A stretch of DNA of 8,106 nucleotides. Origin: Bacillota bacterium. Its GTDB lineage: Bacteria; Bacillota; Clostridia; Oscillospirales; Acutalibacteraceae. The notes under the pieces are model-generated. The model was not told where the DNA came from, did not search any database, and worked only from the letters and a program-made list of their open reading frames with translations. The stretch is taken from assembly GCA_023412845.1 (NCBI GenBank), contig JAEZRH010000160.1, positions 1-8,106 on the forward strand, given 5' to 3'. Position 1 is the first letter of the stretch; every line of letters begins with the position of its first letter. The position numbers were made by a program, and so were the translations under genes. Shown one piece after another: positions 1 to 5,867 of this stretch.

Positions 1-281
1 ACAAGAATACACGCCGCCCTGGAAAAGAATTCATGGTTCCCGTACCGGAACATGGCGATAACGATGAGAACGCAGACGGCGGCGGTAATGACGACGAAAA
101 GCGCCGTACGGTTCTGCATCATGCTGAACGCCGCTCCCCGGTTTGGTACATACTCCAGGCTGAAAAGGCCCGGGATCACGGAGACGCTACCAACGGGTTT
201 GACGTACTGGACAACAAGCAGCTTGAAAATCTGGTCTGCGGCGACAACAAGCGCCGACAGCAGCAAAGAGATGATTGCCAA
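1..281 (-). CDS. lspA: Lipoprotein signal peptidase LspA (signal peptidase II), 5' part, runs off the window
   Basis: LspA is an integral-membrane aspartyl protease that cuts signal peptides from lipid-modified prolipoproteins. The first 93 codons are present. An N-terminal hydrophobic helix (about residues 2-15) leads into the family motif DQIFK (16-20). A beta-rich extracytoplasmic stretch follows, then the conserved NRGAAFS (47-53), then a second membrane helix (about 60-77). The two catalytic aspartates lie in the missing C-terminal half. I placed the start at TTG 281-279 because an eight-base AGGAGGGG sits six bases upstream and no in-frame ATG or GTG is available before the hydrophobic helix. 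The upstream ATGs at 319 and 324 are out of frame or run straight into a stop. LspA is usually about 150-165 residues, so roughly 60-70 residues are off the window. It follows ileS by 85 nt, and ileS-lspA is a common bacterial pairing. Identity is secure from two motifs plus context. Confidence 0.93.
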   Translation of the reverse strand, partial: MAIISLLLSALVVAADQIFKLLVVQYVKPVGSVSVIPGLFSLEYVPNRGAAFSMMQNRTALFVVITAAVCVLIVIAMFRYGNHEFFSRAACIL

Positions 282-287
282 AGAGCT

Positions 288-295
288 CCCCTCCT
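288..295 (-). promoter_or_regulatory. Strong Shine-Dalgarno site that fixes the lspA TTG start
   Basis: The minus strand reads AGGAGGGG from 295 to 288, followed by a six-base spacer and TTG at 281-279. It is the strongest ribosome-binding site in the window and decides the start of lspA, which has no usable ATG. A near-perfect site in front of a weak start codon is a common compensation. Confidence 0.75.
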
Positions 296-323
296 CGATC
301 TCGTTTGTTTCAGGCGCATGACA

Positions 324-353
324 TGCGGGAGAGCCGGACCCGGCCCTCCCGCA
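324..353 (-). terminator. Hairpin in the ileS-lspA gap; possible attenuator, not a classic terminator
   Basis: TGCGGGAG (324-331) pairs with CTCCCGCA (346-353). After one mismatch (332/345), GCCG (333-336) pairs with CGGC (341-344) around a four-base loop. This gives a 12-pair, very GC-rich stem that begins 13 nt after the ileS stop and ends 42 nt before the lspA start. In the minus-strand transcript no U-run follows it, so an intrinsic terminator is doubtful. The T-rich flank lies on the plus-strand side (361-372), where no gene is seen. It may instead protect the ileS 3' end, cause pausing, or reduce lspA expression. The fold is plain in the sequence; the function is inferred. Confidence 0.4.
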
Positions 354-366
354 CAAATCCTCTGTT

Positions 367-2361
367 TTATTTCAGGACCGATTTCAAAACCGACGCGCAG
401 CGGCCGCAAACGTCGGGGTGCTCCGGATCGACGCCCACGGTGTCGCTGTAGCTCCAGCAGCGGGCGCATTTCTCGCCGTCCGCATGGAAAACGGAAACCG
501 ACAATCCCGGCAGGTCCTCGCCCTCAAAATCTCCCTTGCCGCCGTTTTCGATCCCCACCTGGGAAACGATGAGCACGGCGGGCAATACGTCTTTGACCGA
601 ATCGACAAAACCGTACAGGTCTTCGGAGCAGTGCAGCACGACCCTCGCATCGAGCGAAGCGCCAATGGTTTTCGCTGTTCTCGCAATCTCCAGCGCCTTC
701 TTGACATCGTCGCGCAGCAGATGGATTTTATCCCACTTCGCGATGAAATCGTCGTCGGCGTTCACGTCGACCGGCTTCGGCATATCGTTATAAAGTACGT
801 CGCGCGCGTCTTCCCCGCTGCGGTGTTTCATCGCCTGCCAGATCTCGTCGGAGGTAAAGGCAAGAATGGGGGAAACGAGACGGGCCATCCCGTCGAGGAT
901 AAGGTACATGGCCGTCTGCGCCGCGCGGCGGGTCGCACTCTCCGGATCTTCCACATAGAGCCTGTCCTTGAGCACGTCGAGATAGAAATTCGACATATCG
1001 ACCACGCATAAATTGTGGATGGCATGATACGCCTCGTGGAAGGCGTACGTCGTGTAGCCCTTGTTCACCTGGTCGATCAGGCCGTTGAAGCGGTGCAGCG
1101 CCCAGCGGTCAATGGGCTCCAGCCGGTCCGCAGAGACAGCATCGGTATCCGGATCGAAATCATACAGATTTCCAAGAATGAATCTTGCCGTGTTGCGGAT
1201 CTTGCGGTAGGCGTCCGAAAGCTGCTTGAGAATTTTTTCCGAGATGCGGATATCCGCGTGGTAATCCGCCGAGGCGACCCATAGGCGCAGGATATCGGCG
1301 CCGTATTTCTGGACGATCTCGGAGGGATCGATCCCGTTGCCGAGGGACTTCGACATTTTGCGGCCCTCGCCGTCGACGACCCAGCCGTGGGTCACGACCG
1401 TATGGTAAGGCGCCTTGCCTCTCCAGGCGACGGAAGTCAGCAGCGACGACTGGAACCAGCCGCGGTACTGGTCAGCGCCTTCCAAGTACATATCGGCCGG
1501 CCAGTGCAGTTCCGGTCTCTGGTCCGCGACGGCGGCATGGCTGCACCCGGAGTCGAACCACACATCCATGATATCGCGTTCCTGCTTGAATTCGGTACCT
1601 CCGCATTTCGAGCATTTCGTCCCCTCGGGCAGAATCTCCTTTGCGGTTTTTTTGTACCACGCGTCGGAGCCCTCTTTGCCGAACAGGCGCGAAACGGCCA
1701 TCATGGCGTCGCGCGAGATCAGCGGCTCGCCGCATTCCTTGCAATAGAAGATGGGGATTGGCACGCCCCAGCGGCGCTGACGCGAAATGCACCAGTCGTT
1801 GCGCTCGCGCACCATGGAGGTGATGCGGTCGCGGCCCCACTCCGGGACCCACTCGACCTTGTTGATCTCCTCCACCGCCTTGTCTTTGATGGCTTCGACG
1901 GAGCAGAACCACTGCTCCGTCGCGCGGAACAGGACAGGCTTCTTGCAGCGGCAGCAGTGCGGGTACTGGTGGATGATATGCTTTACGGCGAAGAGCGCAC
2001 CGATGTCGCGGAGATGCTGCAGAATGGTCTTGTTCGCCTGCGCCGTCGTCTGGCCGGCAAACAGATCGCCCGCTTCCGCCGTCATGCGGCCGTGGCTGTC
2101 GACCGGAACGACGACGGGAAGGTCGGGGTAATGGTTGTGGCAGACGTCGTAGTCCTCGACGCCGTGCCCCGGAGCTGTGTGCACGCAGCCGGTGCCGCTG
2201 TCGAGCGTGACGTGATCGCCGACGATGACGAGCGAGGTCCTGTCAAGGAACGGGTGGGCCGTTTTCATCAGCTCGAGCTCGCTGCCCTTGAAGGTCGCGA
2301 CGACCTCGTAGCCGGTCTTGCCGGCTTCGCGCATCGCTTCCTCGTACAGGGCCGACGCCAT
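367..2361 (-). CDS. ileS: Isoleucyl-tRNA synthetase, C-terminal ORF (664 aa, same frame after the stop)
   Basis: This is the remainder of IleRS: the rest of CP1 editing (HTAPGHGVEDY at local 61-71), the second half of the Rossmann core with WCISRQRRWGVPIP (190-203), and the KMSKS loop in GEGRKMSKSLGN (331-342). An anticodon-binding helical domain follows, then a terminal zinc-binding module, CARCW (632-636) and CGRC (652-655). A further zinc-ribbon-like pair of cysteine pairs is seen at 207/210 and 250/253. The first ATG after the stop is at 2361-2359, eight codons downstream. It has no good ribosome-binding site: GGGG lies about 14 bases away. The frame may therefore be open only because an error put a stop in a single gene, or it may be reached by reinitiation. 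It ends with TAA at 369-367. Confidence 0.85.
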   Translation of the reverse strand: MASALYEEAMREAGKTGYEVVATFKGSELELMKTAHPFLDRTSLVIVGDHVTLDSGTGCVHTAPGHGVEDYDVCHNHYPDLPVVVPVDSHGRMTAEAGDLFAGQTTAQANKTILQHLRDIGALFAVKHIIHQYPHCCRCKKPVLFRATEQWFCSVEAIKDKAVEEINKVEWVPEWGRDRITSMVRERNDWCISRQRRWGVPIPIFYCKECGEPLISRDAMMAVSRLFGKEGSDAWYKKTAKEILPEGTKCSKCGGTEFKQERDIMDVWFDSGCSHAAVADQRPELHWPADMYLEGADQYRGWFQSSLLTSVAWRGKAPYHTVVTHGWVVDGEGRKMSKSLGNGIDPSEIVQKYGADILRLWVASADYHADIRISEKILKQLSDAYRKIRNTARFILGNLYDFDPDTDAVSADRLEPIDRWALHRFNGLIDQVNKGYTTYAFHEAYHAIHNLCVVDMSNFYLDVLKDRLYVEDPESATRRAAQTAMYLILDGMARLVSPILAFTSDEIWQAMKHRSGEDARDVLYNDMPKPVDVNADDDFIAKWDKIHLLRDDVKKALEIARTAKTIGASLDARVVLHCSEDLYGFVDSVKDVLPAVLIVSQVGIENGGKGDFEGEDLPGLSVSVFHADGEKCARCWSYSDTVGVDPEHPDVCGRCASVLKSVLK

Positions 2362-2382
2362 GACGAAATATTCGTCCCCGCA

Positions 2383-3171
2383 TTATACCAGCGAATATTC
2401 AAAATCCGGGCCTAGGCAGATGGCGACGTTGGCCGGCAGCGTCCAGGTCGTCGTGGTCCAGATGACGAAATACGTCTTGCTTAAATCCGCGCCTTTGGCG
2501 GTGAACAGGCCCTTGTCGTCGGTGACGCGGAACTTGACGTAGATGGAGTCGCACGGGTCTTCCGCGTATTCGATCTCCGCTTCCGCGAGGGCCGTTTCGC
2601 AGCTCGGGCACCAGTAGACGGGTTTGAGGCCCTTATAGATCAGCCCCTTCTCCGCCATGTCTGCAAACACTTCGATCTGCTTTGCTTCGAAGTCCGGCGT
2701 GAGGGTGATATACGGGTGGTCCCAGTCGCCGATGCCGCCGAGGCGCTTGAACTCGTTGCGCTGGTCGTCAAGGTATTTTAAAGCAAATTCCCGGCAGATC
2801 CTGCGCAGCTCCACGTCCGAGATGGTCGAGGAGTTCTCGACGCCGGCTTTTTTGCGGGCCTTCAGTTCCGTCGGCAGGCCGTGGGTATCCCAACCGGGCA
2901 CATACGGGGCCTGAAAGCCCGTCATGTTCCGGTAGCGCACGATAATATCTTTCAGCACCTTGTTGAGAGCGGTCCCCAGATGGATGTCGCCGTTCGCGTA
3001 CGGAGGCCCGTCGTGGAGCACATAGACCGGCCTGCCGTCGTTCTTTTTCATTACGTTTTCATAGACCTTGTTTTCCCGCCAGGACTGCAGCATCTCGGGC
3101 TCGCGCTTCGGCAGGCCCGCCTGCATGGGAAAATCGGTCTTCGGAAGATTCAGGGTACTTTTGTAATCCAT
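2383..3171 (-). CDS. ileS: Isoleucyl-tRNA synthetase, N-terminal ORF (262 aa, ends at in-frame TAA)
   Basis: This frame holds the first half of the Rossmann catalytic core and the beginning of the CP1 editing insertion. Visible are DGPPYANGDIHLGTALNK (54-71) carrying the HIGH-type ATP site, then the PYVPGWDTHGLPTE block just after residue 85. A cysteine pair sits in the YWCPSCE segment, and the threonine-rich editing peptide WTTTTWTLPAN comes shortly before the end. It stops after the residues FEYSLV, in the middle of the editing domain and not at any domain boundary. The 25-nt gap from divIVA contains its ribosome-binding site. On its own this product lacks KMSKS and the anticodon-binding domain, so it could not charge tRNA without the C-terminal piece. 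Confidence 0.85.
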   Translation of the reverse strand: MDYKSTLNLPKTDFPMQAGLPKREPEMLQSWRENKVYENVMKKNDGRPVYVLHDGPPYANGDIHLGTALNKVLKDIIVRYRNMTGFQAPYVPGWDTHGLPTELKARKKAGVENSSTISDVELRRICREFALKYLDDQRNEFKRLGGIGDWDHPYITLTPDFEAKQIEVFADMAEKGLIYKGLKPVYWCPSCETALAEAEIEYAEDPCDSIYVKFRVTDDKGLFTAKGADLSKTYFVIWTTTTWTLPANVAICLGPDFEYSLV

Positions 3172-3196
3172 CGGTTATTCTCTCCTCTAAGATGTT

Positions 3197-3844
3197 TCAT
3201 TCCGGGTCGCCGGGCTGCTCCTGCTCCTCGTCAAAATTCGAGATTTGGGCTGTAAACATCCCGTCGTCCTGCTCCGGCTCCGCCGGCTGCGAAGGTCCGG
3301 CCGTTTCCGGCGCTTTCGGCTCGGCAGGTGCGGCGGCAGGCGCCGGTTCCTGCTTATGTACCGGCAGCGCGTCGATCAGCGTAAGATGTTCCTTATACGC
3401 GCCCAAAAGCTTTGTGCGGAAGTCGGAAACCGCCTGCTGAAGGCGCTCCATTTCCCTCTTCTGGTCCGTTATCTTCTCATCTGCGTTTGCAATGATGTGT
3501 TCGGCCTTGAGGTTGGCGTCCTTGATGATGATCTCCGCCTTATGGCGCGCTTCCCGCACGGAAGCGTCGCTGAGCTTCTGCGCGCTGATCAGGGCGTTTT
3601 TGATTTCATCCTCTTGGGCACGGTATTCTTCGATCCTGCCCGCCAGGACCTTCAGCTTCTCGATATTCTGCTCGTTTTCCGCCTTCAGCTTGTCGATCTG
3701 TTCGGCCTGGGAAACGTTCGTCTTCAGAAGCTGATCATAGGATTCGCGCACGCGGTCGACAAAACCGTCGACATCCTCCGCCTTGTATCCGGAAAAGCCG
3801 GATTTGCGGAAACCGATATTAATAATATCGTTCAGCGTCATCAT
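3197..3844 (-). CDS. divIVA: DivIVA-family septum/pole-organising coiled-coil protein
   Basis: DivIVA proteins bind negatively curved membrane at septa and poles and recruit division, chromosome-anchoring or cell-wall factors. The 215-residue product opens with the family signature: FRKSGFSGYKAEDVDGFVDRV spans residues 12-32, including the GY...EDVDGF membrane-binding/dimer element. A long charged coiled coil follows (about 33-150). The tail is rich in Pro, Ala and Glu (about 163-192) and ends in a short acidic segment, which is probably disordered. The family is variable in length, so 215 residues is unremarkable. Two adjacent ATGs (3844 and 3841) are possible starts. AGGTGA at 3856-3851 lies six bases before the first and nine before the second, so I kept the first. 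Its ribosome-binding site abuts the ylmH stop 14 nt upstream, implying co-transcription. DivIVA is confident; the exact partner proteins cannot be read from sequence. Confidence 0.93.
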   Translation of the reverse strand: MMTLNDIINIGFRKSGFSGYKAEDVDGFVDRVRESYDQLLKTNVSQAEQIDKLKAENEQNIEKLKVLAGRIEEYRAQEDEIKNALISAQKLSDASVREARHKAEIIIKDANLKAEHIIANADEKITDQKREMERLQQAVSDFRTKLLGAYKEHLTLIDALPVHKQEPAPAAAPAEPKAPETAGPSQPAEPEQDDGMFTAQISNFDEEQEQPGDPE

Positions 3845-3858
3845 GAAAATTCACCTCG

Positions 3859-4620
3859 TTAAATATATTTTCGGCCTGCAAAGCAAATTCTTCCCTTTTT
3901 TGTTTCCGGGCCGATCCGGTCAACTGCAAAACGGCCCTTTCCGCGCACGGAAAGGATGTCGCCCTCGCGGACGGCGGCGTCGGGGGCGAACACGTCCTCG
4001 TGGTTCAGGGCGACCTGTTTCGAGCGGATCAGCGCGGCCGCCTTTTCCCTGCTTAGGCCCGCCGCAGCCGCAACCGCGCAGTCGAGACGGGGCGACGCGA
4101 CGACCGTGGAAAACTCCGAAAAGCGATGCGCCTCCGGCAAGGGCTCCTGCGCGCCCTGCGAAAAGCGCACGCCGACTCCGCCGATCTTCTCAACCTGAGA
4201 GCAGAAGAAGCCGGAAATCTCTTCCCGGCAGAACAGAACGCACTTTCCTTCACCCACAAGGATATCCCCCACGGCGGTCCGGTCGGCGCCCGAATGGATG
4301 AGCGCTCCCAGAAAATCGCGGTGTGTCAGCCGGTCCTGCGGGCGGTAAAGGGCCGTGAGAGCGCAGATGGGAAATGCGTTTTCGTCCGGTTCCATAAAAT
4401 CGGGGAACGCGCCGAAGAAAACGCGCTCCGCGTCGCCATGCCCGCCCCAGAACATGGTGTTCGCAAAGTTTTCTCTTTCGACAATTTTTGCGGCGGCGCG
4501 CGCCTCGTGTTCGTCGAGGAACCCGACAAAACGCGCTCTTCTCCCCGCAAGAGCAAGGCGGGCCGCGTCAGCGATGCGCGCCTGAAGCAGCCCGCCCTGT
4601 GTATCTGCACTTCCGGTCAT
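3859..4620 (-). CDS. ylmH: YlmH family S4-domain RNA-binding protein
   Basis: The protein has 253 residues, close to B. subtilis YlmH. The N-terminal two thirds (about 1-165) form the YlmH-specific region, with blocks such as the FWGGHGDAERVFFGAFPDF stretch (57-75) and RPQDRLTHRDFLGALIHSG (93-111). The C-terminal S4 RNA-binding domain covers about 174-235, with SPRLDCAVAAAAGLSREKAA and a KQVALNH turn, followed by GDILSVRGKGRF. B. subtilis YlmH has been reported to bind 50S-peptidyl-tRNA complexes and act in ribosome-associated quality control; I am transferring that by family only. Start ATG 4620-4618 overlaps the sepF stop as TAATG and has no Shine-Dalgarno sequence of its own, so its translation probably depends on coupling with sepF. 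In the usual order a ylmG gene would lie between sepF and ylmH; here there is no room for it. Confidence 0.9.
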   Translation of the reverse strand: MTGSADTQGGLLQARIADAARLALAGRRARFVGFLDEHEARAAAKIVERENFANTMFWGGHGDAERVFFGAFPDFMEPDENAFPICALTALYRPQDRLTHRDFLGALIHSGADRTAVGDILVGEGKCVLFCREEISGFFCSQVEKIGGVGVRFSQGAQEPLPEAHRFSEFSTVVASPRLDCAVAAAAGLSREKAAALIRSKQVALNHEDVFAPDAAVREGDILSVRGKGRFAVDRIGPETKKGRICFAGRKYI

Positions 4621-5108
4621 TAAAAATATACGCCGTTGTTTTCCAACTCATCCATGACGTCTTCCCCCGTAAGGTCCACGTTGTACGGAGTTATGATGAA
4701 CGTGGATGTAGCAACGCGCTTGATTTTTCCGCCGTTGGCATAGGCCACGCCGCTCAGGAAATCGATGATTCTGCGGGAGATATCCTTGCCGGTATTCTCA
4801 AGGTTGAGAACCACCGTATGCATCTTGAGAAGTTCGTCCGCAATGGCGCAGGTTTCTTCCCCGAAGCGCTCGGGCTTGAAAAGCACCACCTGCAACTGGG
4901 CCGTCGCGTGGATGTTCACTACCTTGTTGCCGCTCCCGCCGGCCGGAGCGCGCCGGATGGAATCGCGCTGAGCGGATTCCGGCTCCGCCCCCTGCTTGTG
5001 GTCTGCGGCATCGCTGATTTCCCCTGCCTCCGCCTCGTAATCGTAATCGTCGTATTCGTCTTCGGGCGGATTCCACATATCCTTGATTTTTTCAACAAAA
5101 CCAGCCAT
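4620..5108 (-). CDS. sepF: Cell division protein SepF (YlmF)
   Basis: SepF bundles FtsZ polymers, tethers them to the membrane and is needed for normal septa in Firmicutes and actinobacteria. The 162-residue product has the expected three parts. A short amphipathic N-terminal helix, MAGFVEKIKDMW (1-12), should insert in the membrane. An acidic, Tyr/Asp/Glu-rich linker covers about 14-60. The globular SepF domain covers about 65-150, with VVLFKPERFGE (74-84), VVLNLENT (99-106) and RRIIDFLSGVAYANGGKIKR (112-131), the glycine-rich dimer/FtsZ-binding segment. Start ATG 5108-5106 has GGGAGG at 5121-5116 with a seven-base spacer. It lies 24 nt after yggS and overlaps ylmH by one base (TAATG). Length and motifs match the family, with nothing missing. 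Confidence 0.95.
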   Translation of the reverse strand: MAGFVEKIKDMWNPPEDEYDDYDYEAEAGEISDAADHKQGAEPESAQRDSIRRAPAGGSGNKVVNIHATAQLQVVLFKPERFGEETCAIADELLKMHTVVLNLENTGKDISRRIIDFLSGVAYANGGKIKRVATSTFIITPYNVDLTGEDVMDELENNGVYF

Positions 5109-5132
5109 AATTCTGCCTCCCAGAAGTAATAG

Positions 5133-5867
5133 TTATTTGTAAATGCGCGGCCCGTACAGCGCGGTGCCGACACGTACCAGATTCGCTCCCGATTCGATCG
5201 CGGGCGCATAATCGGCGGACATTCCCATCGACAGGTAGTCCATAGCTACATTATCTATTTTTTCCTGCTTTATGTCAATAAAATATTGATTCATCCTGAA
5301 AAAATAATTCTTCGTTTCCTGTTCCGAAACGCCCGCGGGCGGAATCGCCATCAGGCCGCGGACCTTCACGCCCGGAAGGGACGACACGGCCGGCAGAAGC
5401 TCGCGCAGATGCTCCAGCAGGACTCCGGATTTGTTCTCCTCCCGGCCGATATTCACCTCGATGAGGATATCGGTCACGGTTTCGTTTTTTACGCTGAGGC
5501 GGGAAACCTCGCCCGCAAGCTTTTCGCTGTCGACCGACTGGATCATGGCGACCCGGCCGATCAGGTACTTCACCTTGTTCGGCTGCAGATGGCCGATGAA
5601 GTGGAGCTCGCAGCGCGCAAGGTCGTACTCCCCGTATTTCCCGGTCAGCTCCTGCACGCGGTTTTCGCCGATGTGGTCCACGCCCAGCGCGATGCTGCGG
5701 TTGATGACTTCGACGGGCACCGTTTTGGTCGCCGCAAGAAGCGTGATGTCCTCGGGCCTGCGGCCGGACCTGACCGCCGCCTGCGCCATGTTCTCGCGGA
5801 TGATCTTCAGATTTTCTTCCACATCAGAAAAGCGTTTTTCCAGATCACTGGATGACTTTTCCGTCAT
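5133..5867 (-). CDS. yggS: YggS/YlmE family PLP-binding protein (PLP homeostasis protein)
   Basis: This family (YggS, YlmE, human PLPBP) is a single-domain fold-type III alanine-racemase-like barrel that holds pyridoxal 5'-phosphate without a known enzymatic reaction and affects vitamin B6 and amino-acid balance. With the start chosen here it has 244 residues. The PLP-binding lysine is Lys48 in LLAATK. Other family blocks are GENRVQE (67-73), HFIGHLQPNK (89-98), VNIGREENKSG (138-148), SMGMSADY (213-220) and the phosphate-site RVGTALYG (232-239). I preferred ATG 5867-5865 over an in-frame TTG at 5888 because GGAAGGGA lies nine bases before the ATG. The start lies inside the upstream HlyD-like gene (23-nt overlap), which suggests translational coupling. 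Neighbouring sepF and ylmH are its usual ylm-cluster partners. Confidence 0.94.
   Translation of the reverse strand: MTEKSSSDLEKRFSDVEENLKIIRENMAQAAVRSGRRPEDITLLAATKTVPVEVINRSIALGVDHIGENRVQELTGKYGEYDLARCELHFIGHLQPNKVKYLIGRVAMIQSVDSEKLAGEVSRLSVKNETVTDILIEVNIGREENKSGVLLEHLRELLPAVSSLPGVKVRGLMAIPPAGVSEQETKNYFFRMNQYFIDIKQEKIDNVAMDYLSMGMSADYAPAIESGANLVRVGTALYGPRIYK

Larger units (their letters stand above)
367..3171 (-). pseudogene. ileS: Isoleucyl-tRNA synthetase gene interrupted by one in-frame TAA codon
   Basis: Read through the stop, this locus encodes a complete 934-residue class I IleRS, which charges tRNA-Ile with isoleucine and edits misactivated valine. Start ATG 3171-3169 is preceded by AGAGGAGA (3188-3181) with a nine-base spacer. 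Motifs in full-length numbering: HLGT (64-67, the HIGH site), the editing motif HTAPGHG (331-337) with Asp340, the KMSKS loop (605-609), and a C-terminal zinc site with Cys902, 905, 922 and 925. That spacing matches my recollection of the E. coli enzyme closely. Nothing is missing or frameshifted except codon 263, which is TAA (2385-2383) where a sense codon is expected, possibly Lys (AAA to TAA). The gene is normally essential, so a true null is unlikely unless a second ileS exists. Sequencing error, recent mutation or a functional split are the alternatives. The two open frames are listed separately. Confidence 0.75.

Noticed and set aside
2383..2385. Recoding of the ileS stop (selenocysteine, pyrrolysine or altered genetic code)
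   Set aside because: The codon is TAA. Selenocysteine uses TGA and pyrrolysine TAG, and TAA serves as the normal stop of ileS itself, yggS, sepF and ylmH in this window.
2362..2400. Frameshift, intein or insertion inside ileS
   Set aside because: Reading frame is the same on both sides, no extra sequence is present, and the full-length motif spacing leaves no inserted or missing residues.
1387..2415. Long plus-strand open frame (342 codons) opposite ileS
   Set aside because: It lies wholly antisense to the well-supported ileS frame, has no recognisable domain, and its composition (Arg, Ala, Val, Asp) is what GC-rich coding DNA gives on its complement.
3172..3196. T-box riboswitch upstream of ileS
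   Set aside because: Only 25 nt are available and they contain a ribosome-binding site; no T-box core motif was seen.
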